64,000 nucleotides of DNA from Citroniella saccharovorans (GTDB lineage Bacteria; Bacillota; Clostridia; Tissierellales; Peptoniphilaceae). Position 1 is the first letter of the stretch. Each line of letters starts with the position of its first letter. Positions 59,148 through 64,000 of this stretch are shown piece by piece. The notes under the pieces were generated by a model. The model made no database searches, was not told the origin of the DNA, and was given only the letters and a program-made list of their open reading frames with translations. Location of the stretch: the NCBI RefSeq assembly GCF_035481615.1, contig NZ_JAYKOT010000003.1:868001-932000 (forward strand). Direction: 5' to 3'. The position numbers were made by a program, and so were the translations under genes.

Positions 59148-60620
59148 TTACTTTATAAATTTATTATCCCAAACCATCTCTAAAATACTTTCAGCTGTAG
59201 TATTATAAGGACTACCTATACCTAACCTTTGTATTTCCATTGGATCAAACTCTGGATCAAATGGAGATAAAGCTAACTTTTGTTTAACATATACTATAGC
59301 TCTATTTTTATAGCTATGGCCATCATAAGAGCCTTCTTCTAAAAGATGTAAAAATTCCTTTTTAGGTGGATCACCATAAGGAAGGGCTAAAACATCAGTA
59401 AAATATTCCTCTTTAGAGAACGACTTAATAACCTTATCTTCACTTGCTATAGCTTTTTGAACATCTTCAGCATTATCCATTTCTCCAAAATGTAAATGAT
59501 TAAAAGTGTGATTTCCAACTTCCATTCCATTTTCATATAAAATATCTATCTTTTCTTCTGCAGAATTCTTATCATAAAAAGGAACATCTCTTATAACATA
59601 AAAAGAAGCCCTAGGTTTAAAAAGATCAAAATCTTTTGCAAATTGCAAAATAACTCCAACTCCGCATTTTTTGTCTATACTTCCATCTTTTTTTAAATCA
59701 AAATTATTTTTTTCTCCATCATCAAAAGTAATTATATATGGTGAAAACCCCTTAGGAATATTTATTTTTTTATTAATATAATCTTCCATAGATATAGGTA
59801 AAAATCCGCGTTTATAAAAATCTAAAAGATCCATATAAAGTTTTTCAGGTCTTACTATATACCTATCATCTTTTTCATAAATATTATGGTACATAAGAAT
59901 CGGGATATTACCAAGGTGATTTTCTTCCCCCCTATCCCAATAAATCATATCAGAAGACCTTATAAAATTTGAGATAGTATCACTTGCAGCTTTCAAATAA
60001 TTATTTAAAGAAAATCTTCTGTAAAGCTTTCTTAGCTCACTATAAAGCTCAATTTTGTCAAAATTCTCTAAGTCAAAATTTATAGAAACAACGTTTTTTC
60101 TAGCAAAATTACTTGTAGATGAAAGAGATAATATTGGTTTTTCAAAATTTAATTTATCTTCATTCTTACCAATATAAATAATGCCAGATATGTCAAAGTT
60201 TGAATCAATCTCGCCACTAAGCTCCCCAATTTTACTAGAAGAAGTTAAAATATAAGTTCTATGAAAATTAAATTCTGGATGAGCATTTTGAAAATCCTTA
60301 TTAGAAAAGAGTCCAATCAATTCTTTTATATCATCATTATTTAAATCTTCTTCACTATTTTTTAAAGAAACATAAGCATAATTTTTATAGATAATTTGTT
60401 TCTTTAAAAAATCACTATCCTCTTTTTTAAAACCATCACCAGCATAAATAATAATAGGAAATTTCCCAACAATCTCTTCTTCTGGAATATCCTTTTTTTC
60501 ATAATAAATGCAGTATCTATTTGAAATATCTATACTACTTTTAGCTTCAGATTTTGAAATAAGTATCAAAAAGCAAAAAAACAAAAGTAGCAAAATCTTA
60601 ATATTTATTTTTTTTAACAT
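59148..60620 (-). CDS. Exported polysaccharide deacetylase family protein
   Basis: 490 aa from ATG 60620 (AAGGTGG upstream). Signal peptide MLKKINIKILLLLFFCFLIL then SKSEA. A ~200-residue N-terminal domain of unknown kind precedes the NodB domain: IPILMYHNIYEKDDRY, YIITFDDGEKN (motif 1, Asp pair), NHTFNHLHFG (HxxxH metal site) and LPYGDPPK. Likely deacetylates peptidoglycan or a surface glycan. Confidence 0.88.
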   Translation of the reverse strand: MLKKINIKILLLLFFCFLILISKSEAKSSIDISNRYCIYYEKKDIPEEEIVGKFPIIIYAGDGFKKEDSDFLKKQIIYKNYAYVSLKNSEEDLNNDDIKELIGLFSNKDFQNAHPEFNFHRTYILTSSSKIGELSGEIDSNFDISGIIYIGKNEDKLNFEKPILSLSSTSNFARKNVVSINFDLENFDKIELYSELRKLYRRFSLNNYLKAASDTISNFIRSSDMIYWDRGEENHLGNIPILMYHNIYEKDDRYIVRPEKLYMDLLDFYKRGFLPISMEDYINKKINIPKGFSPYIITFDDGEKNNFDLKKDGSIDKKCGVGVILQFAKDFDLFKPRASFYVIRDVPFYDKNSAEEKIDILYENGMEVGNHTFNHLHFGEMDNAEDVQKAIASEDKVIKSFSKEEYFTDVLALPYGDPPKKEFLHLLEEGSYDGHSYKNRAIVYVKQKLALSPFDPEFDPMEIQRLGIGSPYNTTAESILEMVWDNKFIK

Positions 60621-60671
60621 GAAGTCCACCTTAATATTGAAATATATAAAAATAAGGGAAAAAATCAAAAA

Positions 60672-61583
60672 CTAATATCTATTTCTATTTGCAGCATAAC
60701 TAGCTATAAAATATATAACAAATCCAATAACTAGAACAAGTAAAATCCCAATTGGATGAGAGATAAAATCTACAATTGGACCAACATTTCTAACTCTTAT
60801 ATCAGAAACCCCAATAATAGCAGAGCTATCAATTTTAATAGGCTCTTTGTCATCAAGTTTTTTAGAAACCTCAACTTCATTTCCGTCTTTTTTAATAACC
60901 CAAGAAGTTATAGCATCCTTGCCATTCTTTGCCCTATAGAAAATAAGATCTCCCTCTTTAATATCTGTAATAGAACTATCTTTTACAAGAACAGCATCAT
61001 TGATATCAAGATTTGGACTCATAGAACTTTCTCCAACGACAAACATCCTATGGCCAAAAATAGAAGGTTCTACCCCCTTGATAAAAGAGAAAGTATTTAA
61101 AAATATAACAAAAATCATACTAACAACAAATATAATAAAAATAAGATTACCTATAAAAGAAAATATTTTAAATAAAATTCCTCTTTTAGGCTCCTCATCT
61201 ATATCTTCTTCATTTTCATCAATAGGTTTATCATCTTTAGAATAATCATAAGAGTGATTGTTCTCTTTCTCGCTTATAAAATCACTATCAGTATCCTTAC
61301 TTAATTGAGCATTTTTTTCTTCAAAATCATTAAAATTTTTATCTAGCTTTATAGTCATATCCTCTTCAATTTCTTCAGAAGATTTATAATCGCTTATAAT
61401 ATTTTCACTCTCACTTGCTTCAGAGCTTAATGAATCGGCTTTTTCCAATTCCTTAGCTTTATCATCATTATCTATAGATAAATTTTTATTAGAATCATAA
61501 GAGGCAGTATCTCTTTCATAAACTTTTTCAACATTTGCATTGGAAAGTTCTTCTAAAATATTATCGTCTTGTTTTTTACTCAT
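60672..61583 (-). CDS. Signal peptidase I homologue (SipW/ER type) lacking the catalytic histidine
   Basis: 303 aa. Residues 1-134 are a very acidic, low-complexity cytoplasmic region (Asp/Glu/Ser/Lys); then a membrane helix (~139-165), an S26 domain with the nucleophile in ESSMSP (Ser187) and a C-terminal membrane helix (~272-296), the two-helix layout of SipW-type enzymes. Where SipW has AVTHRI, here it is AITSW (residues 224-228), so His is replaced by Ser, and the later GDNN-type motif reads LDDK. The general base may be missing. Lies 51 bp upstream of the deacetylase. Confidence 0.8.
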   Translation of the reverse strand: MSKKQDDNILEELSNANVEKVYERDTASYDSNKNLSIDNDDKAKELEKADSLSSEASESENIISDYKSSEEIEEDMTIKLDKNFNDFEEKNAQLSKDTDSDFISEKENNHSYDYSKDDKPIDENEEDIDEEPKRGILFKIFSFIGNLIFIIFVVSMIFVIFLNTFSFIKGVEPSIFGHRMFVVGESSMSPNLDINDAVLVKDSSITDIKEGDLIFYRAKNGKDAITSWVIKKDGNEVEVSKKLDDKEPIKIDSSAIIGVSDIRVRNVGPIVDFISHPIGILLVLVIGFVIYFIASYAANRNRY

Positions 61584-61674
61584 AAAATCACTTCCTCAAC
61601 CTATATAATACACAATAAAAGGAGATTAGTAAAGTAAAATATCAAACTAAAGCAAAGAAAATAGAAAACAAAAT

Positions 61675-62403
61675 CTAAAATAGACCACCATCCAAAGTTA
61701 TAATCTGTCCAGTTAAATATTCTGGAGACTGGGAGATAAGTTTAACCATTTTGCCGCACTCACTAGGTAGTCCAAACCTACTTGCAGGTATTTCCTCGGT
61801 CAAAACTTTTTTTTCATCATCATTTAAAAAATTATTCATTTTACTATCGATAACCCCAAAAGAAATAGCATTAACCTGTATATTAGATGGGGCAAGCTCT
61901 TTGGCAAGAGCCTTAGAAAAAGAATTTATAGCACCCTTAGAAGCCGAATAGCAAACCTCACAAGACGCACCATAACTTCCCCAAATAGAAGAAATATTAA
62001 TAATTTTTCCACTTTTATTTGCCACCATAGAAGGAATAACCTTTCTAGACATTAAAAAAATAGATCTTAAATTGGTATCTATTACCCTATCCCAATCTGA
62101 AATTTTCATATCCTGTAAAAGTCCAATATAAGAGATGCCAGCATTATTTACTAGAATATCAATACCCTTACTTATCTTGAAAATTTCTTCAAAAAGAGAA
62201 TCAACCTCATCTTCTTTCGAAAGATCACATGAAAAAGTATAAACAGACGAATTACAACAAGACTCAATTTTCTCCTTCAAATCCCTTAAAAAATCCATAG
62301 ATTTATGCCCAATTAAAAATAACCTAGATCCGTCTTCAGCTAAAGCCCTACTAATTTCAGAACCAATACAGCCCGATGCCCCAGTAACAATAATATTTTT
62401 CAA
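61675..62403 (-). CDS. Short-chain dehydrogenase/reductase (FabG-like)
   Basis: 242 aa, TTG start at 62403 (GGAGGG 5 nt upstream); a TTG 12 nt earlier lies inside that site. TGASGCIGSEISRAL (NADP loop), NNAGISYIG, Ser in ISSIWGSYG, YSASKGAINSFSKA (Tyr-x3-Lys) and a C-terminal LTGQIITLDGG as in 3-oxoacyl-ACP reductases. Substrate open. Confidence 0.9.
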   Translation of the reverse strand: MKNIIVTGASGCIGSEISRALAEDGSRLFLIGHKSMDFLRDLKEKIESCCNSSVYTFSCDLSKEDEVDSLFEEIFKISKGIDILVNNAGISYIGLLQDMKISDWDRVIDTNLRSIFLMSRKVIPSMVANKSGKIINISSIWGSYGASCEVCYSASKGAINSFSKALAKELAPSNIQVNAISFGVIDSKMNNFLNDDEKKVLTEEIPASRFGLPSECGKMVKLISQSPEYLTGQIITLDGGLF

Positions 62404-62530
62404 AACACCCTCCAAAAAAATAAATAAAAATAATTTCCTAAATACAAATATATTTTACTTTATAAATAAAAAGAATACAAAAAAGAGTATTTAGAAACAT
62501 TATGATGAAATTTAGGATTTAAAAAATAAA

Positions 62531-62581
62531 AAAACTCATACTAACTTAAATTTAAAATTAAAAAAAATTAGTATAAGTTTT
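62531..62581. terminator. Weak terminator-like inverted repeat
   Basis: AAAACTCATACTAA with TTAGTATAAGTTT, long A/T loop. Sits in the ~375-bp gene-free stretch (62404-62778), which otherwise holds AT-rich sequence and the 18-bp palindrome at 62749. Confidence 0.45.
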
Positions 62582-62748
62582 ATATTTATAAATATAAAAT
62601 TCATGTAAAACAAACGTTACAATTCTAGTCTTATCTTAGTTAAGAGATAAATTTGAAGAAAAATATTTTGAGATGATAATATAAATTATATTATATTTAT
62701 TGTATATAAAAATAATCAACTCTATTACTCATATGTTGTGTACCCTCT

Positions 62749-62766
62749 TTACTGGATATCCAGTAA
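62749..62766. repeat. 18-bp perfect palindrome
   Basis: TTACTGGATATCCAGTAA, 13 bp beyond the end of the conjugative-element gene remnant. May be a terminator stem (no T-run), a regulator site or part of an element boundary. Confidence 0.5.
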
Positions 62767-62778
62767 GAATGGTGCATA

Positions 62779-64000
62779 TCATTTTGATTTTGAGTCTCTT
62801 ACTTCCTTTTCTTTCTGCTCCGACAAAAATAGCTTAATCTGCCCTAAGATAGAAGTCTTCTCTTTCCTTGCGTGAAAGTTATCCTCTACGTCATAAGTTG
62901 ATTCAAAGTAATCACTATCTTTAAAATCATTGTCATATCTATCTGGTATTCCGTCATTATCAAGATCTTTTGCATGTGGATCATAAAAGTTTCCATCATC
63001 ATCTATTTCTAGTCCTAGAGCTTGTTTTAAATCTTATTCATCTACTGATACCAGATCATCAAAACTTGACATCTTTATGGCTTCAATCATATCTTTAAGA
63101 GCTTGTGAATTAGATATATCTTCTTCTACAAAAGTTTCTTATCTAATAGCAACATTATCTACATACTGAGTCCATGTTTTTTCTTCCAAATTTACCTCAT
63201 ATTGAATAGAGTGCTTACCATCAGGTGTTTCTGTATAGGCAGGTCCTATATGGCTTAAATCAGGGTATAGTTTGTCAAAGTCTTCATAGCTATTAGATTC
63301 TGAAAACTCATAGTTGGAATAATCAAATATAGCTCTTTTTAAATCTTCTAATAATGGCGACTCATTTTCTAATTCTTCAACTTCTCCCATATCATATAAA
63401 CAGTTATACATGCTATCTATAACTGATTTAGGAGTATAAAAAGCAGTTAAGGTTGATTCTCTGGCACTTAAACACTCTTTTTCAGATAAATTCTCTTTTA
63501 AAAATGTTCTTGCTTAAAGCCATTATCCTCCTTTTCTTCATCAAAGACATCGGCAAGACCTCCCCAGCCAACATATTTTTCCAAGACTTGCTGAGCTGCT
63601 AAGTTAGATTTTATCTCTCCATTTTCAATTTTATTTAGCATTGATATAGCTTGAATATTGTTATTTAATCTTTCACTAGGTGTGAGTGATTGAGACATTA
63701 AATCTTCAGAAATAGCAAAATTTTTAATAGAATCAATTTCAGGATTTACCTTTATTTTTTCTTTATCGCCTGTATTATTAGAACTTTTTTCTTGCTGTAT
63801 ATTATCTTTAGAAGAGTTTTCAAATAAATCTGAATTTTGAATTGCTTTTTTATCGGTATTGACAATATTTCTACTTTGATGTATAATTTGTTTAGATTCA
63901 AAGTTAGAAAAGTTCCCAGACAATTGGAGTCTGGCAAAACGTTCTAAACTTTGAATTTTTTCTTTATCAAAATACAAAATTTTATTTTCTTTAATATTTC
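62779..64000 (-). pseudogene. Conjugative-element helicase/methylase-type protein, decayed C-terminal part (runs off the window)
   Basis: From the window end to 63498 the frame is open (KILYFDKEKIQSLERFARLQ ... YVGWGGLADVFDEEKED), a hallmark of the giant SNF2-like helicase/methylase proteins of clostridial integrative conjugative elements. Near 63505 the frame shifts; the next frame gives SARESTLTAFYTPKSVIDSM and continues through 63411-63139 (AYTETPDGKHSIQYEVNLEE). TAA codons at 63139-63141 and at about 63036 interrupt one continuous frame that ends in DLDNDGIPDRYDNDFKDSDY, a DUF4316-type tail, and stops at 62779. So: one frameshift plus two nonsense codons. Confidence 0.8.

Noticed and set aside
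62610..62640. Possible CcpA/LacI-like site around ACAAACGTTACAA
   Set aside because: Only the AACGTT core is symmetric and no promoter or regulated gene is placed sensibly next to it.
1..64000. CRISPR arrays, rRNA genes, tmRNA, RNase P RNA, replication origin
   Set aside because: No regularly spaced repeats, no rRNA-like blocks, and no DnaA-box cluster with dnaA/dnaN were seen on reading through.

Overview
The window is AT-rich DNA of a low-GC, Gram-positive anaerobe. The best guess is a clostridial or Tissierellia-type Firmicute (Peptoniphilus/Anaerococcus/Finegoldia-like). The grounds are strong GGAGG ribosome binding sites, a two-subunit iron-sulfur L-serine dehydratase, a SCIFF peptide with its radical-SAM maturase, an L20-type leader ahead of infC-rpmI-rplT, ruvCAB-queA-tgt-yajC synteny, CCA-encoding tRNAs and MutS2. 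Taxonomy is inference; there is no rRNA here.

Layout. 1-10.3 kb: LacI-type regulator (partial), a YtxH/DUF948-like envelope pair, a probable 6S RNA, RluA-type pseudouridine synthase, NAD kinase, an FHA-FtsW/RodA-PBP cell-wall operon, PspC, serine dehydratase sdaAB-sdaAA, an unknown 163-aa protein and a WrbA-like flavodoxin. 10.4-17.1 kb: a decayed prophage bounded by 20-bp direct repeats, with head genes, a frameshifted holin, a broken integrase, and two MuF-type head proteins with different C-terminal toxin-like domains. Each is followed by a small putative immunity gene and a homologous terminator. 17.2-19.5 kb: an IS3-family element lying inside an IS200/IS605-family element. 19.5-19.9 kb: four tRNA genes (Arg, Gly, Val, Met-type CAT).

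20-62.4 kb is mostly core chromosome. It holds a FetAB-like metal exporter; a leftward block from radical SAM/argS/mutS2/U32/zapA/pheST to ktrAB; the rplT-rpmI-infC operon with leader; and stringent response (relA, dtd), recJ, scfA/scfB, yajC, tgt, queA, ruvBAC and topA. Then come transporters (FNT, MATE, ArsB/NhaD-type) and a cell-envelope group (DIP1984 protein, polysaccharide deacetylase, a signal-peptidase homologue lacking its usual catalytic His, an SDR reductase). 62.8-64 kb is the decayed 3' part of a large conjugative-element helicase/methylase gene that runs off the window.

Most unusual points: (i) tandem MuF toxin-immunity cassettes in a dying prophage; (ii) +1 frameshifts in ftsW/rodA and pheT at the identical sequence CTT TTT CGC, resembling the influenza PA-X slip site, although sequencing error is the sober alternative; (iii) a SCIFF peptide with seven cysteines and an attenuator before its maturase; (iv) the signal-peptidase homologue without its His base.
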